NCBI RefSeq assembly: GCF_030433675.1
Contig: NZ_JAROCB010000002.1
Coordinates: 248,001 to 312,000, forward strand
DNA: 64,000 nucleotides
Source: Leifsonia virtsii
GTDB taxonomy: Bacteria; Actinomycetota; Actinomycetes; Actinomycetales; Microbacteriaceae
Direction: 5' to 3'
Positions 15,813 to 24,876 of the stretch are shown in pieces; the stretch's first letter is position 1, and every line of letters begins with the position of its first letter. Position numbers and translations under genes: made by a program. Under the pieces are notes generated by a model. That model made no database searches. It was given only the letters and a program-made list of their open reading frames with translations, and was not told where the DNA came from.

Positions 15813-17666
15813 CTAGCCGATGAGCGAGGGCCGCAGGTCGCGCAGGGTGCGGAAGTGCGTCATCCGGGTGACGCCGATGGCCGAGACGAGCAGGGCGATC
15901 AGCATCCACAGCGCGAGAACTCCGGCGTCCGCCCAGGCCGTCGCCGGATTGCCGCCGTACATCAGCTGCCGGATGCCGTCGACCGCGTACGACATGGGCA
16001 GCACGTGGTGCAGTGCGGCGAGGGGACCGGGCAGCGTCTGCCAGGGGAACGTCCCGCCCGCGGTCACCAGCTGCAGCACCATGAGCACGAGCCCGAGGAA
16101 CTGCCCGACGCTGCCGAGCCAGACGTTGAGCGCCAGGATGATCGCGGCGAAGGTGACCGACGCGAGCCCCATGAGCCCGTACATCCCGAGCGGGTTGTCG
16201 ATGCGGAAGCCGAGGGCGCCCGCGACGATGGCGAACAGGCCGACCATCTGGATGGCGCCGAGCAGCCCGGGGGTGAGCCAGCCCGCCAGCGTGATCTTGA
16301 TCGGCGAGTGCAGTGCCGTGATGGCGCGGCGCGAGACCGGCTTGACGATGAGGAACAGCGCGTAGATGCCGATCCACCCGGCCAGCGCCACGAAGAACGG
16401 CGCAAGGCCGGCGCCGTAGGTCCCGGCGGACGTGATGGAGTCGTTCTTCAGGTTCACCGGGTCGGCGATGGTCGACGCCTGCTTCTTCTGCAGGGCGGGG
16501 GAGTTGTCCGGGATGCGGTCGACGCCGGACGTGAGCCCGTCGCTCAGCTGCACGGTGCCGTCGTGTAGGGTCGTCAGCCCGTCGCGGAGCTGGGCCGCCC
16601 CGGTCGCCGCGGTCGACGCTCCGGACGCCAGCTGGCCGGCTCCGGCCGCGGCCTGCTGCGACCCCGACGCGACCTGGGAGGCTCCGTCGGCGACCTGCCC
16701 GGCGCCGGACGCGAGCTGGTTGATCTGGCCGACCGCTCCCTGGATCTGGCTGTTGCCCGACTGCACCTTCGTGTCGAGGTCGCCGAGCACCGCCTTCACC
16801 TGGTCGAGTTGTGCCTGCGTGGCACCGGCGGCCTGCAGCCGGTCGAGCAGGTCCTGCTGCGCGGCGGGCGCTGCCGCCGCGATCTGGGCGGCGGCGGCGC
16901 TGGCCTCGTTCGCCTTGGTGGCCAGCTGCTGGTTGCCTGCGGCCACTTGCGCTGCGCCGTCGCTGACCTGCTGGGCGCCGGAGGCGAGCTGGCCGAGCTT
17001 GCTCGCCAGCTCCTGCGACCCGGAGGCCAGCTGCGAGGTGCCGTCGGCCAGCTGCGAGGCGCCGGACTGCGCGGTCGCGCTGCCGTCGACCAGCTTGCTC
17101 GCGCCGTCGGCGGCGGTGACGAGGTTCGAGCGGATGTCGGCGAGCCCGAGCAGGAACTGCTTCGCCGCCTGCTCGTTGACCTGCTTGACGATGGAGGTTC
17201 GGATCTTCTCCGCGGCCTGGGTGCCGATGGTCGAGGCCAGGTAGCTGTTGGTGTCGTTGGTGGTCAGCGTGACGACCGCCCGGTGCGGGTCGGTGCCGGA
17301 GGCCGACGCGAGCGCCGACGAGAAGTCCTTCGGGAAGGTGATGCTGAAGTCGTACTTGGAGTCGTCCACGCCGCTCGCCGCCGAGCCGGAGGCGACCCGG
17401 TGCCACTGGAACGAGCCGTCGTCGATCAGCTGCTGGGCGACGTCGTCGCCGTAGTTGACCGTCTTGCCGTCGACCGTAGCGCCCGTGTCATCCACCACGA
17501 TGGCGGCGGGGATGCGGTTCAGGTTCGCGTACGGGTTCTGGTTCGCCCACAGGTACAGGCCGCCGTACAGCACCGGGACGCACATCAGGGCGATGAGCGC
17601 CACGATGGACATCGGGCTGGCCGTGAGGCGGCGGAACTCCGCCGCGATCATCTGCGGGATCTTCAT
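15813..17666 (-). CDS. YhgE/Pip family membrane protein
   Basis: 617 residues. One N-terminal membrane helix (about 18-40), a large outer domain, a long coiled region of repeated GASQLADGTSQL-like heptads (about residues 190-365), and five to six C-terminal membrane helices of ABC-2 type. This is the layout of YhgE/phage-infection proteins, related to MmpL/ABC-2 exporters, possibly exporting or anchoring cell-surface material. Its ATG overlaps the stop of the degenerate ATPase gene, in an operon with a TetR regulator. Confidence 0.92.
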   Translation of the reverse strand: MKIPQMIAAEFRRLTASPMSIVALIALMCVPVLYGGLYLWANQNPYANLNRIPAAIVVDDTGATVDGKTVNYGDDVAQQLIDDGSFQWHRVASGSAASGVDDSKYDFSITFPKDFSSALASASGTDPHRAVVTLTTNDTNSYLASTIGTQAAEKIRTSIVKQVNEQAAKQFLLGLADIRSNLVTAADGASKLVDGSATAQSGASQLADGTSQLASGSQELASKLGQLASGAQQVSDGAAQVAAGNQQLATKANEASAAAAQIAAAAPAAQQDLLDRLQAAGATQAQLDQVKAVLGDLDTKVQSGNSQIQGAVGQINQLASGAGQVADGASQVASGSQQAAAGAGQLASGASTAATGAAQLRDGLTTLHDGTVQLSDGLTSGVDRIPDNSPALQKKQASTIADPVNLKNDSITSAGTYGAGLAPFFVALAGWIGIYALFLIVKPVSRRAITALHSPIKITLAGWLTPGLLGAIQMVGLFAIVAGALGFRIDNPLGMYGLMGLASVTFAAIILALNVWLGSVGQFLGLVLMVLQLVTAGGTFPWQTLPGPLAALHHVLPMSYAVDGIRQLMYGGNPATAWADAGVLALWMLIALLVSAIGVTRMTHFRTLRDLRPSLIG

Positions 17667-18376
17667 GCTGTCTCCACGATCTGGTCCGGGAGATCGTCGG
17701 TGTCGTCCCGGCCGGGGTCTTCGTCGAAAGTGTCTGGTCTGGTGCCGTCCGGGCCCGTCTCACCGGGGCCTGTCTCATCCATGCGGGAGACGAGGGAGGC
17801 CGCGGCGATGGCCGCGGCGGAGGCGTCGCCGGCGACGACGAGCACCGCCTTGTCGCGGCCCGCGAGCTCGCGGGCGAAGCGCCACCACTCGACCGGGTCG
17901 CCGCCGTGGCGGTCGGGCGACACGATCACGAGCGCGTCGACGCCCTTCCGCAGAAGGGCCAGCTCGGCGAGCAGGCGGATGCGGACCGTCGGCGGAACCG
18001 TGCCGATCGCCGCGCGCGACCACTCCGACGCGCCCAGCTCGCGCAGGGTGCGGCCGACGGCGACGGGATGCGACGGCCGGCCCGCGAACATCAGCTCCTC
18101 CGCGACGATGCCCGAGACCGTGACGTCCGCCGCGGGCTCGGACACGTCGGGCGCGTCGATGAGGGCGATCCGGCGGCGCATCGCCGAGTAGTCGGTGGCG
18201 CCGTCGATGGTGACGCTGCCGGTGTCCGGCCGCATCCTCCCGGAGGCGATGAGCCCGAGCACGGTCGGGCGCTGCTCCGTCTCGGCGCGGGCGAGGGTGG
18301 CGCGACCGGTCTCGAAGGCCGCCGAGGTCTCCGGGAGCGCAGCCCCCTTGCCGACGTGGTCGAGGACGATCTTCAT
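17663..18376 (-). CDS. Degenerate ABC-ATPase-like partner of YhgE
   Basis: 237 residues aligning by eye with an ABC ATPase but lacking its catalytic motifs. Where GxxGxGKST should stand the protein reads ARAETEQRPTVLGLIASGRM; RPDTGSVTIDG then follows as in true ATPases. The signature zone is TVPPTVRIRLLAELALLR, Walker B is VDALVIVSPDRHGGD and the H-loop zone is AVLVVAGDA. The C-terminal tail is acidic. It overlaps both neighbours (ATGA at each end), so it is made with YhgE and the TetR protein. ATP hydrolysis is unlikely; a structural or regulatory role is inferred. Confidence 0.7.
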   Translation of the reverse strand: MKIVLDHVGKGAALPETSAAFETGRATLARAETEQRPTVLGLIASGRMRPDTGSVTIDGATDYSAMRRRIALIDAPDVSEPAADVTVSGIVAEELMFAGRPSHPVAVGRTLRELGASEWSRAAIGTVPPTVRIRLLAELALLRKGVDALVIVSPDRHGGDPVEWWRFARELAGRDKAVLVVAGDASAAAIAAASLVSRMDETGPGETGPDGTRPDTFDEDPGRDDTDDLPDQIVETA

Positions 18377-19035
18377 CGGGCGTCGCCTCCCGTGGACGCG
18401 CCGGTCGCGGCGCCGAACGCCAGCTCGGGGGTGGAGGCGATCAGCTCGCCCGCCTCCCGCCAGCCGAGCCCCGCGGCTCCGAGGCCGGCGAGCATGACGA
18501 GCCGGTGGCCCGCCTCCGGCGTCAACCGCGCGCGGGTGGCCTCGTCGAGCACGGAGACGGCGGCGTTCTCGATCAGCCGGGTGACAGTCTCGCGGTCGAG
18601 GTCGGTGCGGATGCGCCCGGACTCCATGCCGCGGCGCACGGTCTCGCGCAGCCGCTCGCGCGCCGGGTCGAGGGCGGTGCCGACCAGGTCGCGGTGCGGA
18701 CCGCGGACGGCCAGCGCCGCGCTGACGCGCACGTGCTCGACCTCGGCCCAGAGGGTCGCGCCGAACAGCGCGATCTCGACCAGGGGGTCGGGATGCGACA
18801 CCGGGTCGAGCAGGGCCGCCAGCCGGCGGGCGCCGCGGGTGAACACCTCGACCAGCAGCTCGTCGCGCGTGGCGAAGTGGCCGTAGACGGCACGCCGGCT
18901 GAGGCCGGCGCGGGCCGCGATGCTCTCGAGCGACGCGTCGATGTCCTCGTTGAGCGAGGCCGCCGCGGCGCCGAGGAGGGCCTCGCGGTTCGCCGCGGCG
19001 TCGCGGCGCGGCGCGCGGGTGGATTCGGTGGGCAT
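18373..19035 (-). CDS. TetR family transcriptional regulator
   Basis: 220 residues. The N-terminal helix-turn-helix is [26 protein letters not shown], followed by a helical ligand domain. A TACACT -10 box six bases before the ATG at 19035 makes this start more likely than the ATG at 19053. A 16-bp inverted repeat at 19057-19072 overlaps its upstream promoter region and is the probable operator. It likely represses its own operon, which carries the ATPase-like and YhgE genes; the inducer is unknown. Confidence 0.9.
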   Translation of the reverse strand: MPTESTRAPRRDAAANREALLGAAAASLNEDIDASLESIAARAGLSRRAVYGHFATRDELLVEVFTRGARRLAALLDPVSHPDPLVEIALFGATLWAEVEHVRVSAALAVRGPHRDLVGTALDPARERLRETVRRGMESGRIRTDLDRETVTRLIENAAVSVLDEATRARLTPEAGHRLVMLAGLGAAGLGWREAGELIASTPELAFGAATGASTGGDAR

Positions 19036-19041
19036 GCGTCC

Positions 19042-19047
19042 AGTGTA
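19042..19047 (-). promoter_or_regulatory. -10 box of the leaderless TetR operon
   Basis: TACACT on the minus strand, six bases before the ATG at 19035. Confidence 0.7.
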
Positions 19048-19056
19048 CGCCATTCG

Positions 19057-19072
19057 TGCACACTTGTGTGCA
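19057..19072. promoter_or_regulatory. Candidate TetR operator
   Basis: TGCACAC-TT-GTGTGCA, perfect 7-bp arms. It lies 9 bp upstream of the TetR -10 box and also covers the expected -35 zone of the divergent purA promoter (-10 TAGGAT at 19089-19094). Confidence 0.7.
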
Positions 19073-19088
19073 ACTTCGTGGCTCGCGA

Positions 19089-19094
19089 TAGGAT
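19089..19094 (+). promoter_or_regulatory. Candidate purA -10 box
   Basis: TAGGAT, predicting an RNA leader of about 53 bases before the purA GTG. The -35 is not clear and would overlap the TetR palindrome. Confidence 0.45.
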
Positions 19095-19153
19095 CGAGTG
19101 CGACGGTCGTCCGCGTGGCGCCGACGCGTTCCACCCATCGAGAGGACTCAAAC

Positions 19154-20440
19154 GTGCCCGCGATCGTGATCATCGGCGCCCAGTGGGGCGACGAAGGCAA
19201 AGGCAAGGCGACCGACGTCCTCGGCAGCCGCATCGACTACGTCGTCAAGTTCAACGGCGGCAACAACGCGGGCCACACCGTCGTCGTCGGCGATGAGAAG
19301 TACGCCCTGCACCTGTTGCCCTCCGGCATCCTGACCGAAGGCGTCACCCCGGTCATCGCGAACGGCGTCGTCGTCGACATCGAGGTGCTCTTCGAGGAGC
19401 TCGACGCGCTGATCGCCCGCGGCGTCGACGTCACGCGCCTCAAGGTCAGCTCCAACGCGCACGTCATCACCTCGTACCACCGCACGATCGACAAGGTCAC
19501 AGAGCGCTTCCTCGGCAAGCGCCAGATCGGCACCACCGGCCGCGGCATCGGCCCGACCTACGCCGACAAGATCAACCGGGTCGGCATCCGCATCCAGGAC
19601 CTGTTCGACGAGAACATCCTCCGCCAGAAGGTGGAGGGCGCCCTCGACCAGAAGAACCACCTGCTGGTGAAGGTCTACAACCGCCGCGCGATCGGCGTCG
19701 ACGAGGTCGTGGACCAGCTGCTCGCCTACGCTGAGCGCCTGCGCCCGATGGTCGTCGACAGCTCCCTGCTGCTCAACCAGGCGCTCGAGGAGGGCAAGTA
19801 CGTCCTGTTCGAGGGCGGCCAGGCGACGATGCTGGATGTGGACCACGGCACCTACCCGTTCGTGACGTCGTCCAACTCCACCGCCGGCGGCGCCGCGACC
19901 GGCTCGGGCATCGGCCCGAACCGCATCGACCGCGTGATCGGCATCGTGAAGGCGTACACCACGCGCGTCGGCGCGGGCCCCTTCCCGACCGAGCTGTTCG
20001 ACGAGTGGGGCGAGTTCCTCCGCGAGCGCGGCTTCGAGTTCGGCACGACGACCGGCCGCCCCCGCCGCACCGGCTGGTACGACGCCCCCGTCGCGCGCTA
20101 CACCGCACGCATCAACGGCGTCACCGACTTCGTGCTCACCAAGCTCGACACCCTGACCGGCATCGAGCGCATCCCGGTGGCCGTCGCCTACGACGTCGAC
20201 GGCGTGCGCCACGACGAGGTGCCCGCCTCGCAGAGCGACTTCCACCACGCGAAGCCGATCTACGAGGAGTTCCCCGGGTGGACCGAGGACATCTCGGGCG
20301 CCCGCAGCTTCGAGGACCTGCCGAAGAACGCGCAGGACTACGTCCTCGCCCTGGAGCGCCTCTCCGGCGCCCGCATCTCCGCGATCGGCGTGGGCCCCGC
20401 CCGCGACCAGATCGTGGTGCGCCACGACCTGATCGACTGA
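19154..20440 (+). CDS. purA: Adenylosuccinate synthetase
   Basis: 428 residues. Joins IMP and aspartate using GTP, the first step from IMP to AMP. The P-loop [11 protein letters not shown] is near the N-terminus, followed by [23 protein letters not shown] binds IMP, and [13 protein letters not shown] and the C-terminal KLDTLTG are diagnostic. Length is normal. GTG start with GAGAGG eight bases upstream; the first residues [14 protein letters not shown] match the family start. Confidence 0.98.
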   Translation: MPAIVIIGAQWGDEGKGKATDVLGSRIDYVVKFNGGNNAGHTVVVGDEKYALHLLPSGILTEGVTPVIANGVVVDIEVLFEELDALIARGVDVTRLKVSSNAHVITSYHRTIDKVTERFLGKRQIGTTGRGIGPTYADKINRVGIRIQDLFDENILRQKVEGALDQKNHLLVKVYNRRAIGVDEVVDQLLAYAERLRPMVVDSSLLLNQALEEGKYVLFEGGQATMLDVDHGTYPFVTSSNSTAGGAATGSGIGPNRIDRVIGIVKAYTTRVGAGPFPTELFDEWGEFLRERGFEFGTTTGRPRRTGWYDAPVARYTARINGVTDFVLTKLDTLTGIERIPVAVAYDVDGVRHDEVPASQSDFHHAKPIYEEFPGWTEDISGARSFEDLPKNAQDYVLALERLSGARISAIGVGPARDQIVVRHDLID

Positions 20441-20464
20441 CCCGCGCCCGGCGGTCGCCCTCGG

Positions 20465-20527
20465 CGAGGTGCGAGTGGTTGCGGCTATCCCGGCCGAGTG
20501 GCGACATCTTGTCGCCACTCGGCCGGG
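20465..20527. repeat. Intergenic palindrome related to family A, with strong hairpin
   Basis: A hairpin with perfect 18-bp arms at 20489-20506 and 20510-20527 and a 3-base loop, between convergent purA and the acetyltransferase. Bases 20465-20490 resemble the left half of family A, including GCGGCTATCC, but the matching right arm is missing, as if the element had been rearranged. Likely a bidirectional terminator. Confidence 0.75.
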
Positions 20528-20552
20528 TCGGTTGCCCGGGCGGTGACCGCCG

Positions 20553-21839
20553 CTAGAACCAGGTGCTGAGGCGCGGGGGCACGGTCGTGCGGAACAGCCG
20601 GTCGAGCGCCTCCGCGTCGCCCTGGATGCGGCCGGCGAGCGAGAGCCCGCGCACCACGTCGTGGCCGAGGTAGGCGCTGCCGAGCGCGGCGACGGGCAGT
20701 GACACGTCCGCCGTGTCCTCGGTCGCCTGCACCTCGGCGCGTCCGTCGCGGACGGTCAGGCGGAATCGGTCGCCGGCCAGCCCCAGGTCGTCGGCGACGT
20801 CGATCACGAGCGAGCCGTCCCGCTCGTAGGTTCGCGCCTGCAGGGCGGCCGGGACGTCGAGGATGCGCACCCACAGGTGGTCCTGCAGTTCGGTCACCCG
20901 GGCACCGCGGATGTCGTTCACGAGCGACTGGTACGGCTCGTCGACGCCGCGCGTCCACACCTTCACCTCGGCGACGAGGTCGAGCTCGATGAGGAACCGC
21001 CACAGGGTGCGGAGCGCCTCAGGGGTCGCCGCGGCGAGGTGGTTCACGACGACGGTGTGGCGGGTGAAGTCGTCCTCCGGGTCGTCCTTGAGGACGTAGG
21101 TGACGAAGCCCTCCGGCTCGCCCTCGGCCGAGTCGTAGCGCACCAGGCGCAGCTTGTCGGCGTCCGGGTCGCCCTTCATCGGGCCGATCAGGCGCTTCGC
21201 GAGGTACGGCTCGAGGCCGATCTCGCCCGCACGGGACGCCATGACCCGGTCGAGGACGCGCGCACCGGTCTCCTCGTACTCGGCGGGCTCGGCGAACGAC
21301 AGACGCCCGGGGGTCTCGCCGCCGGCCCAGCCCACGCGCTTGGTATCGACGCTCCACGCGGTGGCCCAGGTCGCCGGGCCGAAGCCCCAGCGACCGTAGA
21401 TGACCGACTCGGAGACGGTGAGGATGGCGAGCGGCAGCCCCAGCGCGTGCGCGGTGCGCAGCTCGCCGCCGAGCAGTGCGGTCGCGATGCCGCGGCGGCG
21501 GTGGGTCGGCGCGACCGTCACGGAGCTGATGGCCCAGGAGTCGACGCGCGCGCCGCCCGGCACGGTGAGCGGTGCCGGCCAGGTGTTGACGGTGCCGACC
21601 GGGTCGGAGGTTGCGCCCTCGTCGTCGTAGACGCCCGTGTTGCGCCGGCCCGCGAAGCTGCCGCGGGCCTCCTCCAGCACCTCCGCTGAGGGGCGCTTGC
21701 CGTGGAAGCCGCGGAAGTCGGCGCGGATCCAGCCCTCCAGCGCGGCGGCGTCGTCGTTGTCGAGCACGGCGTACCGGAGTCCGGTCGCGGCGAGGGCCGC
21801 CCGGGAGGTCTCGTCGAGGGGTGCGGTGAGGTAGTCCAT
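20553..21839 (-). CDS. Eis-like GNAT N-acetyltransferase
   Basis: 428 residues, the usual length of Eis-type enzymes. An N-terminal GNAT domain has the acetyl-CoA loop VTVAPTHRRRGIATALL, a second GNAT-like domain lies in the middle, and the last ~110 residues are SCP2-like. Eis proteins acetylate aminoglycosides and other amines; the true substrate here is unknown. Leaderless ATG with TACGGT six bases upstream. Its start is 50 bases from the divergent start at 21890. Confidence 0.88.
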   Translation of the reverse strand: MDYLTAPLDETSRAALAATGLRYAVLDNDDAAALEGWIRADFRGFHGKRPSAEVLEEARGSFAGRRNTGVYDDEGATSDPVGTVNTWPAPLTVPGGARVDSWAISSVTVAPTHRRRGIATALLGGELRTAHALGLPLAILTVSESVIYGRWGFGPATWATAWSVDTKRVGWAGGETPGRLSFAEPAEYEETGARVLDRVMASRAGEIGLEPYLAKRLIGPMKGDPDADKLRLVRYDSAEGEPEGFVTYVLKDDPEDDFTRHTVVVNHLAAATPEALRTLWRFLIELDLVAEVKVWTRGVDEPYQSLVNDIRGARVTELQDHLWVRILDVPAALQARTYERDGSLVIDVADDLGLAGDRFRLTVRDGRAEVQATEDTADVSLPVAALGSAYLGHDVVRGLSLAGRIQGDAEALDRLFRTTVPPRLSTWF

Positions 21840-21845
21840 CCCTTC

Positions 21846-21851
21846 ACCGTA
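21846..21851 (-). promoter_or_regulatory. -10 box of leaderless acetyltransferase
   Basis: TACGGT on the minus strand, six bases before the ATG at 21839. Confidence 0.65.
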
Positions 21852-21876
21852 TCGGCGGCGCCGGTCGCATGTCAGC

Positions 21877-21882
21877 TAGCGT
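21877..21882 (+). promoter_or_regulatory. -10 box of leaderless gene at 21890
   Basis: TAGCGT, seven bases before the ATG. Only 25 bases separate it from the opposing -10 box, so the two -35 zones overlap. Confidence 0.65.
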
Positions 21883-21889
21883 TGAGGGC

Positions 21890-22183
21890 ATGAAGGTGCG
21901 TGGTCTCATCCAGAGCAGCGGTACACGGGAGCTGACGGCGGAGGCCGACGACGCGCAGGCGGCGCGCGCCCTGATCGAGGAGCAGGTGCCGGAAGGGTTC
22001 GACCTGCTGCAGGTGCACAACGCGATGCCGCGCGGCGGGCGCGTGATCGCGACCGGTGTCATCCGGGAGTCCGCCGTGCGCGAGGTCGAGGCCGAGGGCG
22101 CCGACTATGCGGCCGCCAGCGCCGCCCTCCGCGCGCAGGTCCCGCCGGACCACCGCCTCCTCACCATCGTCGTCGACGCCTGA
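21890..22183 (+). CDS. Small conserved-looking hypothetical protein (97 aa)
   Basis: A soluble alpha/beta-looking protein, MKVRGLIQSSGTRELTAEAD to HRLLTIVVDA, without membrane segments or catalytic motif. A clean leaderless promoter and normal codon use support it as real. The pattern of two strands flanking Ala-rich helices is compatible with a small ferredoxin-like domain, but I do not recognise the family. Confidence 0.7.
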   Translation: MKVRGLIQSSGTRELTAEADDAQAARALIEEQVPEGFDLLQVHNAMPRGGRVIATGVIRESAVREVEAEGADYAAASAALRAQVPPDHRLLTIVVDA

Positions 22184-22193
22184 CCCTCCGCGC

Positions 22194-22260
22194 ACCGTCG
22201 AGTACACGAAGACTTCACGTTTTGCGCCGAAAAGCGTGCAGTCTTCGTGTACTCGATGGT
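22194..22260. repeat. Intergenic palindrome, family C
   Basis: 21-base arms at 22194-22214 and 22240-22260 with one mismatch. The 25-base centre can extend the stem (CACGTTTT against AAAAGCGTG). It lies between convergent genes, 11 bases after one stop and 8 before the other. Likely a bidirectional terminator. Confidence 0.85.
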
Positions 22261-22268
22261 GGGGGGTT

Positions 22269-23192
22269 TCAGGGGAGGGGGAAGGGCTCGGCGGCGGCGG
22301 ACTCGAGCAGCGGCCAGAGGCGGGCGCCGAGGCGTGGGGAGCGGGAGGCGCGGGTCGCGGCGGCGTGCACGGGCGCGCCCTTCGTCAGCAGCGCAGGGCC
22401 GAGGTAGTCGCCGCCGGACACGTCCGGGTCGAGCACGGCCCGCACCGGGATGTGGGCTCCCGCGTCCTTGCCCTGCGTCCACGCCGCCTGCAGGTTGTCC
22501 GCGAAGCGCTTCAGCCGGCTGGGCTGGTTGACCCCGCGGATGCCGGGCGTGCGCCCGGAGGTCGAGTACCCGGGATGCACGACGATGCTGCGAACCGAGG
22601 ACCCGGAGGCCCGCAGCCGCCGGTCCAGCTCGAAGCCGAACGCCTGTGCCGCGATCTTCGACCCCGAGTAGGCGCGCCAGCCGGTGTACGACTGCTCCAG
22701 CTGCAGGTCGTCGAGGCGCAGCCGTCCCATCCGGGATGCCAGCGAGCCCAGGACGACGATCCGTGCATCCCCTGTGCGCTCCAGCGCGGGGAGGACGCGG
22801 GCGGTCAGCCGGAAGTGCCCGAGCACGTTGGTCGAGAGCACGAGCTCATTGCCGTACGCGTCGGTCCGGCGCGTCCGCGGCGGGTGGACGATGCCCGCGT
22901 TGAGCACGAGCGCGTCCAGCCGGTCGAGGGCCAGCAGCGACTCCGCCGCCGCGTCGACCGAGCGCCGGTCGGCCACATCCAGCGGCATCGCCTGCACGCG
23001 CGCCCCGGGCACCCGGCGGCGGATCGCCGCGACGGCCGACTCGGCCCGCTCCGGGTCGCGGCAGGCGAGCACCACCCGTGCGCCCGCGCGGGCCAGCTGC
23101 TCGGCGGTGAAGTAGCCGACGCCCGCGTTCGCGCCCGTGATCGCCACGGTGCGGCCGTGGGCGTCCGGCAGCTCGGCCGGGTTCCAGCCCAC
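22269..23192 (-). CDS. SDR family oxidoreductase (protochlorophyllide/retinol dehydrogenase-like)
   Basis: 307 residues. Cofactor loop TGANAGVG near residue 19, acidic/basic turn ACRDPERAE, LVLNAG, and catalytic YSGSK near residue 170 with Ser in LGSLASR. The long C-terminal extension with VHPGYSTSG is typical of the retinol-dehydrogenase-like branch. Substrate unknown. GTG start two bases after the chorismate mutase stop, so probably co-transcribed. Confidence 0.9.
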   Translation of the reverse strand: MGWNPAELPDAHGRTVAITGANAGVGYFTAEQLARAGARVVLACRDPERAESAVAAIRRRVPGARVQAMPLDVADRRSVDAAAESLLALDRLDALVLNAGIVHPPRTRRTDAYGNELVLSTNVLGHFRLTARVLPALERTGDARIVVLGSLASRMGRLRLDDLQLEQSYTGWRAYSGSKIAAQAFGFELDRRLRASGSSVRSIVVHPGYSTSGRTPGIRGVNQPSRLKRFADNLQAAWTQGKDAGAHIPVRAVLDPDVSGGDYLGPALLTKGAPVHAAATRASRSPRLGARLWPLLESAAAEPFPLP

Positions 23193-23194
23193 CG

Positions 23195-23509
23195 TCAGCG
23201 GCCGTTCTCGCCGGCGATGCGCTCGTGGTGGTGGATGACCTCGGCGATGATGAAGTTGAGGAACTTCTCCGCGAACGCCGGGTCGAGGTGGCTCTCCTCG
23301 GCCAGGCCCCGCAGTCGCTGGATCTGCTCGCGCTCACGCTCGGGGTCGGCCGGCGGGAGCCCGTGCTCCGCCTTCAGCGCCCCCACCTGCTGCGTGAACT
23401 TGAACCGTTCGGCGAGCATGTGGATGACCGCCGCGTCGATGTTGTCGATGCTCTGGCGGATGCTGTGGAGCTGTTGGAGTGCGGCCTCCGTGTCGCTGAT
23501 GTCGGGCAT
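23195..23509 (-). CDS. Chorismate mutase (AroQ fold)
   Basis: 104 residues, all-helical AroQ type: SIRQSIDNIDAAVIHMLAER with the usual Arg and acidic positions, KFTQQVGALKAEHG, then PADPEREREQIQRLRGLA. Converts chorismate to prephenate for phenylalanine and tyrosine synthesis. Leaderless ATG with TAGGGT six bases upstream. No signal peptide, so cytoplasmic. Confidence 0.92.
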   Translation of the reverse strand: MPDISDTEAALQQLHSIRQSIDNIDAAVIHMLAERFKFTQQVGALKAEHGLPPADPEREREQIQRLRGLAEESHLDPAFAEKFLNFIIAEVIHHHERIAGENGR

Positions 23510-23515
23510 GCTCCG

Positions 23516-23521
23516 ACCCTA
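23516..23521 (-). promoter_or_regulatory. -10 box of leaderless chorismate mutase
   Basis: TAGGGT on the minus strand, six bases before the ATG at 23509. Confidence 0.65.
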
Positions 23522-23544
23522 CCGGGCGGAGCATGCCCGCACCG

Positions 23545-24876
23545 TCACAGGCTGGGCGACGGCTCCGCGAGCACCCGGGTCAGCACCGGCCGCGTCGCGC
23601 GGAGGGCAGCCCAGACCAGCAGGATGCCGGCCGCGAGGCACCCGGCGACGGTCGCCAGGGTCAGCGGCGAGGTCAGGAGGCTGAGGCCGGTGAGCGGGAA
23701 CAGCACGACCGCAGCCGTCACGGCGGAGCCGACCGAGGTGATGCGCAGCGGCGAGAGCACCGCGCGGCCGCGGGCCGCGTTCATTTCGGCGACGGGCATC
23801 CCGATGCGGTCGAGGCTCACGTAGAGGTCGCGGCGGTCGAGGATCGCGGCGGCCTGGTTCACTCCGGCCGAGCACGCCACCATCAGGAAGGAGGCGACGA
23901 TCGTGATCAGCACGCCGGTGCGGATGTCGGCGACGAGCATCCGGGACTGCGCGTCCGCGCCGTCGCCCGCCGCATCCAGCACCGCGACGCCGACCCCCGC
24001 CACGACCGCGACGAAGCTGGTCATCGCCACGCCGGAGACCTGCCGCCACGCGGCCTTGGGGGACTCCAGGATGCTGCGCGCGGCGAGCAGGCGCCGCGCG
24101 GTCCTGGCGCGGCGCGCCTGCCCCGAGGCGACCAGCCTCAGCACCCACGGGCCGATCAGGTTGAGCACCGCGACCGTCCCGCCGAAGCCGACGGCGAGCA
24201 CGGTCACGAGGACGCCGATGCCGGGCACCGCCGACAGCGTCGACATGGCGCCGGCGACGAGCGCGACGACCGCGACCGTGACGACCACGCGCACCCAGTG
24301 CACCCTCGGCGCCTGCTGCCGGGTGCGCACGCCGAGCGGCGACAGGATGACGCCGCGGAGTCCGACGACCGCGCTCACCGCGGCCAGCACGCCGACGCCG
24401 ACCACCGCGAGCGCGACCCAGGCGGGAGCGAGCAGCACCGAGAAGCCGAGCGGTTCGCCGCGGAACGGGATCAGCGCCACCAGCGGGGACGCGACCAGCG
24501 CGACGAACGCTCCGGCCAGCGCGCCCACGACCGCGAGCACGGTCGACTCGATCACGGTGAGCGCGGTCACCATTCCGGGCGTCGCCCCGAGCAGGCGCAG
24601 GCTGGCCAGCCGGTCGTCGCGGCGGCGGGCGGAGAGTCGTGCAGCCGAGCCGCCGAGGGCCACGAGCGGGACGATCAGCAGCGAGAGCGCGATGACGGCG
24701 AGCACCTGGTACAGCCCCGCCATGTCGTCGGTCCAGCTGAAGAACGCCTGCGCGCCGCCTGCGACGATGAGCAGCAGCGCGGTCACGACGGCGAACGCGA
24801 CGACCGGAAGCGCGACGGTGGAGCGGGCGGAGGCGCTGCGCCGTGCGAACAGCCAGGCCAGGCGGAGCGTGGTCAT
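23545..24876 (-). CDS. FtsX/MacB-like ABC transporter permease
   Basis: 443 residues with about eight to ten hydrophobic segments in two FtsX-like blocks. The first block includes the RLASLRLLGATPGMV motif typical of FtsX/LolC permeases, and the second ends near RGRAVLSPLRITSVGS. Together with the upstream ATPase it should form an exporter or mechanotransmission complex for peptides, lipids or antibiotics. The ATG overlaps the ATPase stop (ATGA). Confidence 0.88.
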   Translation of the reverse strand: MTTLRLAWLFARRSASARSTVALPVVAFAVVTALLLIVAGGAQAFFSWTDDMAGLYQVLAVIALSLLIVPLVALGGSAARLSARRRDDRLASLRLLGATPGMVTALTVIESTVLAVVGALAGAFVALVASPLVALIPFRGEPLGFSVLLAPAWVALAVVGVGVLAAVSAVVGLRGVILSPLGVRTRQQAPRVHWVRVVVTVAVVALVAGAMSTLSAVPGIGVLVTVLAVGFGGTVAVLNLIGPWVLRLVASGQARRARTARRLLAARSILESPKAAWRQVSGVAMTSFVAVVAGVGVAVLDAAGDGADAQSRMLVADIRTGVLITIVASFLMVACSAGVNQAAAILDRRDLYVSLDRIGMPVAEMNAARGRAVLSPLRITSVGSAVTAAVVLFPLTGLSLLTSPLTLATVAGCLAAGILLVWAALRATRPVLTRVLAEPSPSL

